A stretch of 64,000 bases of DNA from Eggerthellaceae bacterium. Lineage in GTDB: Bacteria; Actinomycetota; Coriobacteriia; Coriobacteriales; Eggerthellaceae. Each line of letters begins with the position of its first letter. Within the stretch, counting starts at the first letter, position 1. Where the stretch lies: assembly GCA_009782615.1 (NCBI GenBank), contig WRIS01000005.1:1-64000 (forward strand), given 5' to 3'. The notes beneath the pieces were generated by a model, which worked only from the letters and a program-made list of their open reading frames with translations, had not been told where the DNA came from and did not search any database. This document shows positions 25,630 through 35,010 of the stretch, piece after piece. Both the position numbers and the translations under genes were made by a program.

Positions 25630-26706
25630 GTGGATTTATCCCTTTTCAAAGACCCTGAACTTGCGAAGGGGCTGATAGCTTCTATTGAGGCGCTTGCTCC
25701 TGAGCAGGCAACCATCATGGAAGTGTGTGGCACTCACACGGTTGCTATTGCGCGCAACGGCATTCGAAGTCTGATGCCCAAGGCGATAAACCTTGCTTCG
25801 GGACCAGGTTGTCCCGTGTGCGTGACGGCAAATCGCGACATCGATACGGTAATCGCGCTTGCGAAAATTCCTGAAGTGATAATCACAACCTTTGGCGACA
25901 TGACGCGTGTCCCTGGCTCTACCTCAAGCTTGCTCAAGGAAAAAGCCGCAGGTCATTCGATTGAGATTGTGTATTCTCCGCTCGATGCTTTGAAAATCGC
26001 GCAGGAAAATCCTGAAAAAGAAGTGGTTTTTGTCGGTGTTGGCTTTGAAACAACCACGCCTTTAGTCGCAATGGCAATCAAGCGCGCTCAAGCGCTTGCC
26101 TTAGCGAACTTTTCGGTTTTCGTGGCGCACAAAAACATGCCTGGCGCGCTTGAGGCAATCGTGAACGACCCTGCTTTGAAAGTTGATGCGCTTATTTTAC
26201 CTGGTCATGTAAGCACGATTATCGGCATGGAACCGTACCGTTTCCTTGCTCAAAAATATGGCATCCCTGGGGTAATAACTGGCTTTGAGCCAGTCGACAT
26301 CTTGCAAGGGCTTGCGATGATTGCGCGCCAGCTGCATGAGGGGCGTGCCGAAATTGAGATTGCTTATGCACGTGGCGTCATGAAGGAAGGCAACCCGCAT
26401 GCTCGTGGGGCTATTGAAGAAGTGTTTGAAACCTGCCCTGCTACCTGGCGCGGGATTGGCGAAATCCCCGAATCGGGCTACAAGATTCGCGAGCGTTTTG
26501 CGGTGTTTGATGCGCTGAGCAAGCTGAACCCCACCGTTGAGGCGACCGTAGAGCATAAGGGCTGTCGTTGTGGGGACGTGTTGCGCGGCATTATGGAGCC
26601 TTCTGCCTGTCCACTGTTTCGCACGGTGTGTACGCCCGAAAATCCGATTGGACCATGCATGGTTTCTTCTGAGGGAAGCTGTGCTGCGTATTTTCGCTAC
26701 TATTAA
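25630..26706 (+). CDS. hypD: Hydrogenase formation protein HypD
   Basis: This protein has 358 residues from GTG 25630, which is preceded by CAAAGGAAG with ideal spacing; the longer frame upstream only shadows hypC. It carries the HypD signatures CGTHTVAIARNG, SGPGCPVCVT (redox/Fe-binding cysteines), FVGVGFETTTP, HKNMPGALEAI and the 4Fe-4S region at the C-terminus with GCRCGDVLRGI...CPLF...C. HypD acts with HypC in assembling the Fe(CO)(CN)2 centre. No hypE, hypA or hypB follows; the next genes are cydAB. Confidence 0.96.
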   Translation: MDLSLFKDPELAKGLIASIEALAPEQATIMEVCGTHTVAIARNGIRSLMPKAINLASGPGCPVCVTANRDIDTVIALAKIPEVIITTFGDMTRVPGSTSSLLKEKAAGHSIEIVYSPLDALKIAQENPEKEVVFVGVGFETTTPLVAMAIKRAQALALANFSVFVAHKNMPGALEAIVNDPALKVDALILPGHVSTIIGMEPYRFLAQKYGIPGVITGFEPVDILQGLAMIARQLHEGRAEIEIAYARGVMKEGNPHARGAIEEVFETCPATWRGIGEIPESGYKIRERFAVFDALSKLNPTVEATVEHKGCRCGDVLRGIMEPSACPLFRTVCTPENPIGPCMVSSEGSCAAYFRYY

Positions 26707-27056
26707 GCTTATTAAGACTGCATTTCGCAAACAGGCGGTGTTTTGCGAGCCAACCACCGAAAATAATCATCTTTCTGACTAAAAAACGGCTTGTTCAACG
26801 ATAAAAAAGAATAAAAAATGCTATATGCTACGAAAAATATATCACTTATTTCACCAAAATCGATATTGATGGTGCTACAATACGCATACGATTCCTAAAG
26901 TGGGAACCGTCGCTATTCTAATGCAGGCGAGAGAAACTGCATTGCTGGAGCGCCTACACCTTTAATTGAGGGATTAAAAGGGTTTGGCATTCCAGCGCTG
27001 CAACAAGCCATGGCCTCGCCTTATAGCGAAACAATCATCCGGTAAGGGGGTGTTTG
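26707..27056 (+). promoter_or_regulatory. cydAB upstream region with extended -10 promoter
   Basis: This 350-base region has no gene. An AT-rich tract (26760-26860) precedes TGC-TACAAT (-10 at 26876-26881, with an extended -10 TG), giving a 5' leader of about 170 bases. I see no clear -35. The AT-rich segment is a plausible site for regulator binding, as expected for an oxygen- or redox-regulated cyd operon. No known riboswitch motif is seen in the leader. Confidence 0.5.
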
Positions 27057-28460
27057 ATGGACATTTTGTCCGACGTGGCAGTCCTGTCGCGCATTCAGTT
27101 TGCGGCTACAGCTGCCTTCCACTTCTTTTTCGTCCCACTATCCATCGGTCTTGGTCTCATCCTCGCAATCAATGAGACGCGCTATTACAAAACGCGTGAT
27201 CCCAAAGATGCGGCAGCAACCAAGTTGTGGGTGAAAATCTTTACAGCTACCTTTGTGGTCGGTGTAGCCACAGGTATTACGATGGAATTTGCCTTTGGAG
27301 CTAACTGGGCGAATTATTCAAGGTTCGTAGGTGATATCTTCGGCGCGCCCCTTGCGGCAGAAGCTTTGCTATCGTTCTTCTTGGAGTCAGTTTTCTTGGG
27401 TGTTTTGGTATTCGGTCGCAAAAAGGTTTCACCGAAATTCTTCATGGTTTCCGCATGGCTTGTGTGGTTTGCCTCAATGCTTTCGGCTCTTTGGATTCTT
27501 CTTGCGAACTCTTGGATGCAAACACCTGCTGGTGCAGAATTACAAGGTGGCAGAGCAGTTCTCGTTGACTTCTTTGCTGCAGCTCTTAATCCCTCACTTT
27601 TCGCCCGTTATACGCATACGGTTAACGCCGTGCTTATCATGGGTGCCTTCTTTGCTATGTCAGTTGCTGCCTGGTTCTTCATCAAGAACCGCAATGAAGG
27701 TTTTGCGCTGAAAACAATGCGCATTGGCGCTACGGTAGCAATCGTTACCAGCTGCCTCATGCTTGTTTTCGCTCATGCTTCAGGCGTCGTTGTTGCTAAC
27801 GAACAACCGACCAAGATGGCGATGATGGAAGGTGCGTACGAAACTGAGGCATCCCCGCTGTATCTCTTTGGCTGGGTTGATGAGGCAAACGGAACAACAA
27901 GTGGTCTGAAGATTCCTGGCGCCACCAGCTTCCTGGCAACAGGCGACTGGAACGCAGCGCTCCCTGGTCTTAACGATCTTGCACAAGACCCGCGCTATGG
28001 AGGAAACTTCAAACCTGAAGAACTTCCCGTTAACCTCGTGTTCCAAACCTATCACATCATGCTTGCAATGTATCTGCTGATTTTGCTGAGCGCTATTCTT
28101 GCTATCATCTTCAGCTTTGGTAAGGGCAAGATCAAGGACATGAAGTGGCTGCAACGCCTGCTCTTCATCGCTCCTGTGTTCCCGTTCCTTGCTATTCAAA
28201 CAGGTTGGATTACTGCAGAAGTTGGACGTCAGCCATGGGTTGTCTATCCTGGAACAAGCAGTCCTGCTGGCGTAAGCCAGTTAACCAGTGACGGAATCTC
28301 TATGTCGCTTTCAAGCGTTGAACTCTTGATTACGTTGCTGTTGTTCCTCGTGGTTTACACATTCCTGTTCGTTGCGTGGGCTCGTATGATGTCACGCTTC
28401 ATCAAGGCAGGCCCGCTTGCAGAAGATGAAGTTGTAGCTGAATTGAAGGGTGGTGAATAG
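27057..28460 (+). CDS. cydA: Cytochrome bd quinol oxidase subunit I
   Basis: This 467-residue membrane subunit carries hemes b558, b595 and d and the quinol site. The start is ATG 27057, six bases after AAGGGGG. Conserved features are the N-terminal RIQFAATAAFHFFFVPLSIG helix with a heme-ligand histidine (about 18-20), EFAFGANWANYSRFVGDIFG, LEALLSFF-type helix ESVFLG, and the GRQPWVVYPG motif near the C-terminus. The periplasmic Q loop is short, as in Gram-positive enzymes. It reduces oxygen with menaquinol and is coupled to cydB two bases downstream. It fits microaerobic respiration or oxygen scavenging in an otherwise anaerobic metabolism. Confidence 0.96.
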   Translation: MDILSDVAVLSRIQFAATAAFHFFFVPLSIGLGLILAINETRYYKTRDPKDAAATKLWVKIFTATFVVGVATGITMEFAFGANWANYSRFVGDIFGAPLAAEALLSFFLESVFLGVLVFGRKKVSPKFFMVSAWLVWFASMLSALWILLANSWMQTPAGAELQGGRAVLVDFFAAALNPSLFARYTHTVNAVLIMGAFFAMSVAAWFFIKNRNEGFALKTMRIGATVAIVTSCLMLVFAHASGVVVANEQPTKMAMMEGAYETEASPLYLFGWVDEANGTTSGLKIPGATSFLATGDWNAALPGLNDLAQDPRYGGNFKPEELPVNLVFQTYHIMLAMYLLILLSAILAIIFSFGKGKIKDMKWLQRLLFIAPVFPFLAIQTGWITAEVGRQPWVVYPGTSSPAGVSQLTSDGISMSLSSVELLITLLLFLVVYTFLFVAWARMMSRFIKAGPLAEDEVVAELKGGE

Positions 28461-28462
28461 CC

Positions 28463-29488
28463 GTGGAAGGTATTACCTTATTTAGCGGACTTTGGTTCGT
28501 TCTGGTCGCAGTCTTAATTGCAGGATATTTCATTCTTGACGGATTCGACCTTGGTGCCGGCGTTCTCTATCCCTTTATTGCAAAGACCAAAACGGAAAAG
28601 GCAATCGTGCGCAGGAGCATTGGTCCTGTGTGGGACGGCAACGAAGTATGGTTGATTACTGCTGGTGGTGCTCTGTTCGCAGCGTTCCCGCCTGCTTATG
28701 CAACAACATTCTCAGGTTTTTACCTGGCAGTTATGCTCGTGTTGTTCGGCTTGATTGTTCGTGCAGTTTCGCTTGAGTATCGCGTTCATGACGACAAATG
28801 GGGCGGAGCTTGGAATGCATGCTTCTTTATTGGCTCACTCCTTCCGGCGCTTTTGTTCGGCGTTGCAATCGGTAATGTTTTTGCTGGTATTCCGATGAAT
28901 TCTAACGGCGACTACACAGGTATTCCGCTTCTTGGACTCGTGACTCCGTTTACCCTGGCAACAGGCGTGCTCGGTCTCTTGATGTTCATGTCTGCAGGTG
29001 CTACCTGGATTGCCCAAAAGGCTCCGAAGCCCTCTGACATTCAGGCTCGTGCTGCAAAGCTGCGTATTCCTTTGCAAATCATCACCCTGGTTGTCTTCTT
29101 GGCTGTAACAGTTCTTGCTCTCTTTGTTGTTAATCCTCCGATGATGGCAGAACTTGCTATCGTTCGCTATGCGCTTGCAGCACTGTTCTTGGTAGTGCTC
29201 ATCGCTGCTATCTTCTTCGGAAAGAAAGGCAACGACCTGTGGGCATTCCTGACTCAGTCAGCTTCAGCATTCGTGTTGGTTCTTCTGTTTGCGGCATCGA
29301 TGTTCCCGAACTTCGTTAACGCTACCGAAGGAACAGCTATTACGATTGCAAATGCAGCAAACTCCGAATACACGCTTATGTGGATGACTATCATCACCTG
29401 CATCGGCCTGCCTTTGGTTTTGTTCTACCACTTCATCATTTATCGCACCTTCCGTGGCCGCTTGGGCGACGAGGACTTGGATTACTAA
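28463..29488 (+). CDS. cydB: Cytochrome bd quinol oxidase subunit II
   Basis: This 341-residue membrane protein has about eight or nine helices and starts at GTG two bases after the cydA stop. Family motifs are LDGFDLGAGVLYPF, VWDGNEVWLITAGGALFAAFP and the C-terminal YHFIIYRTFRG. CydB forms the heterodimer with CydA and stabilises the hemes. No cydCD exporter genes follow: the operon is closed by a strong terminator at 29523-29563. Confidence 0.96.
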   Translation: MEGITLFSGLWFVLVAVLIAGYFILDGFDLGAGVLYPFIAKTKTEKAIVRRSIGPVWDGNEVWLITAGGALFAAFPPAYATTFSGFYLAVMLVLFGLIVRAVSLEYRVHDDKWGGAWNACFFIGSLLPALLFGVAIGNVFAGIPMNSNGDYTGIPLLGLVTPFTLATGVLGLLMFMSAGATWIAQKAPKPSDIQARAAKLRIPLQIITLVVFLAVTVLALFVVNPPMMAELAIVRYALAALFLVVLIAAIFFGKKGNDLWAFLTQSASAFVLVLLFAASMFPNFVNATEGTAITIANAANSEYTLMWMTIITCIGLPLVLFYHFIIYRTFRGRLGDEDLDY

Positions 29489-29522
29489 ATTTTCAAGTTT
29501 GCGATAGTTTGACGAACGATTT

Positions 29523-29563
29523 GATGGGCTGCTTGTTGTTATTAAAAGCAGCCCATCTTTTTT
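29523..29563 (+). terminator. Rho-independent terminator of cydAB
   Basis: GATGGGCTGCTT (29523-29534) and AAGCAGCCCATC (29546-29557) form a perfect 12-bp stem around an 11-base loop. It is followed by TTTTTT. Confidence 0.95.
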
Positions 29564-29991
29564 GTTGAGAGAAACCTAGGCACCCAATCTTGCCGCTTGT
29601 GCACTTTCCCTCACGTACGATAAGTACGCTCGGTCGTGCGGCGCGACAATCTTGAGCACCGAGGTTCCTCTCAACCTTGTTTACGCTACGCTCAAACATC
29701 ATGTCAATTCAAGCCATCACAGAAACCCTCGCTGACTTTACCAGCCCCTCGTCATTGTGGGCTTGACCCACAATCTTCGTCGCAATCTTCGTGTCGCTTT
29801 TCCAGAAATGTTTCACGTGAAACATTTGTACGCTTTTCCCCTTCGTCATTGCGAGGCGCAAGCCGAAGCAATCCAGGCAACAAGCTTAAGCCTTTCGGTT
29901 CTTTCCAAGGCGTAATCTTGCCGCTTGTGCACTTTCCCTTTAGGTACAATAGACTTGATGAAAAAGGAATGCGAGAAGGGCAGGAGAGCTC
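29564..29991. repeat. Repeat-rich intergenic region around a parS site
   Basis: No gene is visible. A 26-bp sequence occurs exactly twice as a direct repeat (29586-29611 and 29914-29939; core CCGCTTGTGCACTTTCCC). Between the copies lie a REP-like palindrome ATTGTGGG/CCCACAAT (29754-29774), the parS palindrome, and a second repeat type CGTCATTGCGAGG...GAAGCAATCC (29844-29875). That second type belongs to a very widespread class of bacterial intergenic repeats. A TACAAT at 29945-29950 may be the -10 for the exonuclease gene. Confidence 0.7.
29809..29824. promoter_or_regulatory. parS centromere-like site (ParB binding)
   Basis: TGTTTCACGTGAAACA matches the near-universal bacterial chromosomal parS consensus at all 16 positions. 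It lies within a 22-bp perfect palindrome (29806-29827). ParB/Spo0J spreads from such sites to load SMC and segregate the origin region. It is intergenic, as many parS sites are. No dnaA, parA or parB gene is in the window, so the distance to the origin is unknown. Confidence 0.88.
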
Positions 29992-30780
29992 ATGCGCTTT
30001 GTGTCGTGGAACGTAAACGGGTTGCGGGCAGTTCTCAATAAAGGTTTTGAGGAAAACTTCGGCACTCTTGATGCCGATATTTTTGCCCTGCAAGAAATAA
30101 AACTACAAGCGGGACAGCTTGATCTCGATTTGCCTGGATACCATACTTTCTGGAGCTATGCCGAAAAGAAGGGCTATTCAGGTACGGCGGTTTTTTCAAA
30201 ACAGGAGCCCTTGCAAGTGCTTCACGGCTTGGGAATGGAGCATCTTGACACTGAAGGGCGTATTTGCGCACTTGAGTTTCCCAAGTTTTGGTTCGTGAAT
30301 GTCTATACCCCTAACGCGCAGCATGAATTAGCACGCATCAATCATCGCATGGAATGGGACGACGCGTTTCGTGAGTTTTGCCAAGGGCTTGAAGTGGGAA
30401 GCCTGCCACAAGGCGCGCAGAGCGCACAGGCGAAACCTGTGGTGATGTGTGGGGACTTTAACGTTGCCCATAACGAAATAGACCTAAAAAACCCTGGTCC
30501 GAATCGGGGCAATGCGGGTTTTTCCGACGAAGAGCGCGGGAAATTTACCGAATTGGTGGACGCAGGATTTACCGACACGTTTCGCCACCTTTATCCCGAC
30601 CTTGCAGGAGCCTATTCGTGGTGGAGCTATCGGGCGAATGCCCGCGCCAACAACACTGGATGGCGCATCGACTATTTCCTGGTGAGCGATGCTTTGAAGC
30701 CGCATGTTGAAGACGCCTGCATTTATAGCGAAGTGAAAGGAAGCGACCACTGTCCCGTGTCTCTTGAAATCGCCCTCTAG
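29992..30780 (+). CDS. xth: Exodeoxyribonuclease III
   Basis: This 262-residue Mg-dependent AP endonuclease and 3'-5' exonuclease acts in base excision repair. It has the catalytic segments VNGLRAVLNKG, FALQEIKLQ (metal Glu), NVYTPNA, CGDFNVAHNEIDL (Asp-x-Asn), GWRIDYFLVSD and GSDHCPVSL (catalytic Asp-His). The length equals that of ExoA/XthA. The RBS AGGAGAG precedes the ATG. It is probably transcribed alone from a promoter at the edge of the repeat region. Confidence 0.95.
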   Translation: MRFVSWNVNGLRAVLNKGFEENFGTLDADIFALQEIKLQAGQLDLDLPGYHTFWSYAEKKGYSGTAVFSKQEPLQVLHGLGMEHLDTEGRICALEFPKFWFVNVYTPNAQHELARINHRMEWDDAFREFCQGLEVGSLPQGAQSAQAKPVVMCGDFNVAHNEIDLKNPGPNRGNAGFSDEERGKFTELVDAGFTDTFRHLYPDLAGAYSWWSYRANARANNTGWRIDYFLVSDALKPHVEDACIYSEVKGSDHCPVSLEIAL

Positions 30781-30877
30781 TACCCGCTCTTTGCGTATTG
30801 TCTAATTTCATAAGGGTGTATGGCTTCTCGGTTATGAACTCGTGCTATGATGGGCTATCCTGACAGAATGGACGGTT

Positions 30878-31441
30878 ATGGACACAGCAAAAATTGAACA
30901 AGGGGTACGGCTTATCCTTGAGGGAATCGGGGAGGATCCGCAGCGCGAAGGGCTGTTGAAAACTCCGCATCGTGTTGCAAAGATGTATGAGGAAATATTT
31001 GCAGGGATGAACGAAGATCCTCGGCAGCATTTCGAAACCACCTTTGACGAGCATCATGAAGAAATGATTATCGTGCGTGACATGGCGTTTTATTCTTTGT
31101 GCGAGCATCATCTGGTTCCTTTTTTCGGCAAGGCTCACATTGCCTATATCCCGCGGGTTGACGGTCGCATTTGTGGGCTTTCGAAACTTGCTCGCTTGGT
31201 GGACGTCTATTCCAGACGCCCTCAGGTGCAAGAGCGCCTGACCTCGCAAATTGCCGACATGTTAGTCGAACAACTTGAGCCACAGGGAGTCATTGTAGTA
31301 ATGGAAGCCGAGCATATGTGCATGAGCATGCGCGGCGTAAAAAAACCAGGTTCGAAAACCACCACGAGTGCGGTACGCGGCTTATTCGAGCGCAATCACG
31401 CAACGCGCACGGAAGCGCTTTCGCTTATCCTTAACCGCTAA
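30878..31441 (+). CDS. folE: GTP cyclohydrolase I
   Basis: This 187-residue enzyme converts GTP to 7,8-dihydroneopterin triphosphate, the first step of folate (and queuosine) precursor synthesis. The zinc ligands are visible in [16 protein letters not shown] and [15 protein letters not shown]. Also present are [16 protein letters not shown] and the dimer-core [14 protein letters not shown]. The length and motifs are those of FolE type IA. It starts with ATG 97 bases after xth. The ACT-domain gene and the men operon follow on the same strand. Confidence 0.96.
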   Translation: MDTAKIEQGVRLILEGIGEDPQREGLLKTPHRVAKMYEEIFAGMNEDPRQHFETTFDEHHEEMIIVRDMAFYSLCEHHLVPFFGKAHIAYIPRVDGRICGLSKLARLVDVYSRRPQVQERLTSQIADMLVEQLEPQGVIVVMEAEHMCMSMRGVKKPGSKTTTSAVRGLFERNHATRTEALSLILNR

Positions 31442-31512
31442 CTAAAGCGCGATAACAGGCTTAAGCGTTTACGCAACGATACAAGGGAGTTGGGAAAGGG
31501 AGGAACTACCTT

Positions 31513-31785
31513 ATGAAATGCGTCATCTCGGTCTTGGGAAAAGACAGAAGCGGAATTGTAGCAGCGGTGTCGGGTGTTCTTGCGGATAAGGGTGCCAATA
31601 TTGACGATATCAGGCAAACAATTCTTGATGATAAGATTTTTTCGATGACCATGTTGGTAAGTCTTGACGTGGAAAAAGCCGATTTCAACATCGTACAAGA
31701 AGCGCTTGGCGCTGTTGGTGAAGAAATCGGGATGCAAATAGTTATCCAGCGCGAAGACGTGTTTAACTACATGTATAACGTGTAG
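31513..31785 (+). CDS. ACT-domain protein (UPF0237 family)
   Basis: This 90-residue protein consists of one ACT domain: CVISVLGKDRSGIVAAVSG, a GANIDDIRQTI helix/strand and FSMTMLVSLD. It matches the conserved UPF0237 family found in many Gram-positives, sometimes linked to amino-acid sensing (GcvR-like), but the function is unknown. AAGGGAGG precedes the ATG by about 10 bases. It lies 46 bases upstream of menF. Confidence 0.9.
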   Translation: MKCVISVLGKDRSGIVAAVSGVLADKGANIDDIRQTILDDKIFSMTMLVSLDVEKADFNIVQEALGAVGEEIGMQIVIQREDVFNYMYNV

Positions 31786-31831
31786 TAGCCGCCGTGAAAG
31801 TAAGTGTTTTAAGAGTCGTGGGAGATGTGAA

Positions 31832-33085
31832 ATGACCAAGATTTTTTCGTTCACCCAGCCGATTGAGACCGACATTGTCGATGCGTTTTGCGTGCTGCAA
31901 AAAGGTTTTACCGACCAATTCGTCTACTACGACAAGAATCAAAAAACTCGCTTTATGGGGCTGGGGCGCTGCATTGCCTTACGTTCGCTTCATGAAGTGG
32001 AAAGCGTTTTGCAGGGCGAGACTGCCGAAGAACCCGTGTTTTTTTCCTTCAATCGTTTCGATGCGGAAAATCCCAAACCGCTCGATGAAATTCAACAAGC
32101 CTTCCCGCGCCTAAAGCTGCTTCTTCCCGAAGTGGTGCTTATTGAAAATGAAGCGGGCAGGTTTTTGCAAATCAATTCACTGGGACCAGTTTACGCGGGG
32201 CGTATCGAACGTTTCGCACGCCAAGCAACTCAAGGGGGGCAGCGCTCACGCGTAAGCATTCCTTATGTGATTGAAACGGATTCACGACAGGATTGGGGCG
32301 AAGCGATGAATGCTGCGCTTGCCGCAATCGAGGCACAGCGCGTCAAGAAAGTGGTTCTTTCGCGTCGTGTAAAGCTGGCTGCGCAAACCCCGTTTTCATC
32401 TAAGGATCTTTTGGTCAACCTAATTGACGGTTCATCTCGTGGCGTGGTGTTGCTGTATCGCTACGGCGACGTGTTCTTTTGCGGCTGTACGCCTGAATTA
32501 CTGGTTCGAAAACGCGGTAGCGCGATTGAAAGCATGTGTCTTGCAGGAACGATTGCGGCAGGCACTTTTGAAGAAGAACGCGCTCGTTTGGCGAACGTGC
32601 TTCTTCAAGACGAAAAAAACCTGCGCGAACACGCCTATGTTGTTGATTTTATCCGCGAGGTTTTCTTGCGCAATTGCCACGATGTGGACATCGCACAGCA
32701 CCCCGAAATCTTGGCACTTCAGCATGTGCAGCACCTTTCTACGCCTGTTCATGCTCAGGTAAGAGAAGGTGTTAGCTTAAACAACCTAGTTAGACAGTTG
32801 CATCCGACCCCTGCCCTTGCGGGCACCCCCGTTGGTGAAGCACTCATGCTTATTCGCCACATTGAAAGCTATAATCGAGGGTTTTTCGGGGGAGCTTGCG
32901 GTTATGTGAATGCGGCGGGGGATGGTGAATTTTCTGTGGGCTTGCGCACGGGGGTGTTTGACGGCGAAATCGGGTGGCTGTATGCAGGGTGTGGTATTGT
33001 GGCAGAAAGCGATGCGGATTCAGAGTTTAGCGAGATAGACATGAAGCTTAAGACTATCCTAAGCGCGTTTGAGGGAAAGGTCTAG
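31832..33085 (+). CDS. menF: Isochorismate synthase
   Basis: This 417-residue chorismate-binding enzyme makes isochorismate, the entry point to menaquinone. The conserved core lies in the C-terminal 260 residues: RVKKVVLSRRVKLAA, FCGCTPELLVRK, ESMCLAGTIAAG (catalytic region), LLQDEKNLREHAYVV, VQHLSTPVHAQV, LHPTPALAGTP, YNRGFFGGACGYVN and SVGLRTGVFDG followed by AGCGIVAESD. The N-terminal 140 residues are variable. Followed by menD after 83 bases, it is assigned as menF rather than an EntC-type enzyme by context. Confidence 0.94.
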   Translation: MTKIFSFTQPIETDIVDAFCVLQKGFTDQFVYYDKNQKTRFMGLGRCIALRSLHEVESVLQGETAEEPVFFSFNRFDAENPKPLDEIQQAFPRLKLLLPEVVLIENEAGRFLQINSLGPVYAGRIERFARQATQGGQRSRVSIPYVIETDSRQDWGEAMNAALAAIEAQRVKKVVLSRRVKLAAQTPFSSKDLLVNLIDGSSRGVVLLYRYGDVFFCGCTPELLVRKRGSAIESMCLAGTIAAGTFEEERARLANVLLQDEKNLREHAYVVDFIREVFLRNCHDVDIAQHPEILALQHVQHLSTPVHAQVREGVSLNNLVRQLHPTPALAGTPVGEALMLIRHIESYNRGFFGGACGYVNAAGDGEFSVGLRTGVFDGEIGWLYAGCGIVAESDADSEFSEIDMKLKTILSAFEGKV

Positions 33086-33168
33086 CGGTTTGTAGCTTCG
33101 ATGGCTCGAATTCTGATTGAGCCACAAGACGCTAAACCAAAAGACCTATACGGGAAAGGAAAACCGCC

Positions 33169-35010
33169 ATGTCCGAGACTATCAATATCTTCGACACCTT
33201 TGACACGCCGACAAAATCGGCACTGTTCATTTCGGCATTTTTCGACGAATTAACCTATTGCGGTGTGCGCGATGTTGTGGTGAGCCCTGGGTCGCGCTCC
33301 ACGCCTCTTGCCATGCTGGCGCACGAAAGCGCGCTTAATCTTGTTGTGGACATAGATGAGAGAGGAGCGGCTTTTCTTGCCTTGGGCTTGGCGAAGGCAA
33401 GTGGGCGCCCCGTGGCACTTATCTGCACATCGGGCACGGCGGTTGCAAACTACTATCCAGCGATTCTTGAGGCCGAGGCTTCCCGCGTTCCCCTTATTGT
33501 GCTGAGTGCCGACAGACCCCTCAGGTTGCAAAACCTTGGTGCGCCCCAGACGTGTGACCAGGTAAAAATATACGGCAGCCACGTGCGCCATTTCCAGCAA
33601 ATGCCGCTGCCAGGGGCACGCCCCAAAGAGATAGCCTTTGCGCGCCAAATGGCGCTGGTTGCTTTTACAAAAGCGGTAGGTTCGGAAGTGGGCACCACTG
33701 ATGAGGGTAGGGCGTGGTATGGCTGCATTAGTAACGCTGGACCAGTTCATCTGAATTTCCCTTTTGAGGAGCCCTTGAAGCCAAACATGCAGGCAGAAGG
33801 TCTTTTTGCGTATGGGAGAAATGCCTTCGTGGCTCATCGCAACTACGGGTATCTTTCTGCCAATTCAAAGCCCAGCGCAGAAACCATAGAGGCGGTTTTC
33901 AGGCTTATGGACGGGAAGCGTACGCTGGTCTGTTGTGGTGAGGGCAGCTTTACGAACAGCGAGGAAGCGGCGAAATTGCTTGATTGGGCGCGTGCCTATC
34001 AGCTGCCGCTGTTTGCCGACCCACTCAGCAACCTGAGATGTATTCCTGACCCTCTTGTTATCGACAACTACGACAAGATAGTGGGCGACCCCGATTTCGA
34101 TGATCTTGATTTTGAGGTAGTTATTCGCTTCGGGCGTTATCCTGTTTCTAAATTCTGTACCTCGAAAATCGCTGAGAACGACCATATCCAAATCGTGGTT
34201 GATACGTTTGAGACGCGGGACTTCAATGCAACAACCGACTTCTTTGTACCCACAACACCAGCGGCGTTCGTGGAAACATTCTTGCAGCATGCGATTGCGC
34301 CGCAAGAAGAAGCGCTTCATATACAGAAGGAATACGCGGAAGCCTGGATTATTCGAAACGACGCGGAAGCGTGGCGAATTATCGAATCATCGCAGGTGGA
34401 AAGTGGGTTTGAGGGCACTTTTGTTCACCAACTGATGGAACTTGCTCCCGAAGGTTCGTGTTTGTTCGCGGCAAATTCTATGGCAATTCGCCTGGTTGAT
34501 ACCTTCTATTTGAAAAACGCTAAGCGCCTTGACCTATTTTGTAATCGTGGACTAAACGGCATTGACGGAACGCTTTCTTCAGCCATCGGAGCTGCCCAAT
34601 ACTACGAACAAACCACCTTGCTTCTGGGAGATTTGGCGCTCATCCACGACATGAATGCGCTGGCTCTTCAGCGTGAACTTATGCGCAATGCAACAGAGGA
34701 CGGCAAGGATGCTGAAAAGAAGATACCAGGAATCGTGATTGTTGTTCTTAACAACGAGGGCGGTGCCATTTTTGACATGTTGCCGCAAAAATCCGATGAA
34801 CCTTATTTCGAGCGGCTGTTCACCACGCCGCAAAAGATAGATTTTTCTCAAATTGCAAGCGGTTTCGCTATTCCCTTCTGTCGCGTATCCACGAGTGACG
34901 AATTCGAAAAGGAGTATCGCTCTTCGTGCGGAAAGCCAGGCTTGCACCTTATTGAAATAACGATTGAGCCAGGGAAGCTCAAGGAATACTATGGCGATTT
35001 TCTCTCATAG
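33169..35010 (+). CDS. menD: SEPHCHC synthase MenD
   Basis: This 613-residue ThDP-dependent enzyme condenses 2-oxoglutarate with isochorismate. The N-terminal domain has VVSPGSRSTPLAMLA, ERGAAFLALGLAKAS (catalytic Glu) and CTSGTAVANYYPAILEA. The C-terminal domain carries ANSMAIRLVD and NRGLNGIDGTLSSAIGAA, then the ThDP/Mg motif GDLALIHDMNAL ending in IVVLNNEGGAIFDML. All are standard for MenD. The AAAGGAAAA RBS precedes the ATG. Its 3' end overlaps menH. Confidence 0.96.
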   Translation: MSETINIFDTFDTPTKSALFISAFFDELTYCGVRDVVVSPGSRSTPLAMLAHESALNLVVDIDERGAAFLALGLAKASGRPVALICTSGTAVANYYPAILEAEASRVPLIVLSADRPLRLQNLGAPQTCDQVKIYGSHVRHFQQMPLPGARPKEIAFARQMALVAFTKAVGSEVGTTDEGRAWYGCISNAGPVHLNFPFEEPLKPNMQAEGLFAYGRNAFVAHRNYGYLSANSKPSAETIEAVFRLMDGKRTLVCCGEGSFTNSEEAAKLLDWARAYQLPLFADPLSNLRCIPDPLVIDNYDKIVGDPDFDDLDFEVVIRFGRYPVSKFCTSKIAENDHIQIVVDTFETRDFNATTDFFVPTTPAAFVETFLQHAIAPQEEALHIQKEYAEAWIIRNDAEAWRIIESSQVESGFEGTFVHQLMELAPEGSCLFAANSMAIRLVDTFYLKNAKRLDLFCNRGLNGIDGTLSSAIGAAQYYEQTTLLLGDLALIHDMNALALQRELMRNATEDGKDAEKKIPGIVIVVLNNEGGAIFDMLPQKSDEPYFERLFTTPQKIDFSQIASGFAIPFCRVSTSDEFEKEYRSSCGKPGLHLIEITIEPGKLKEYYGDFLS

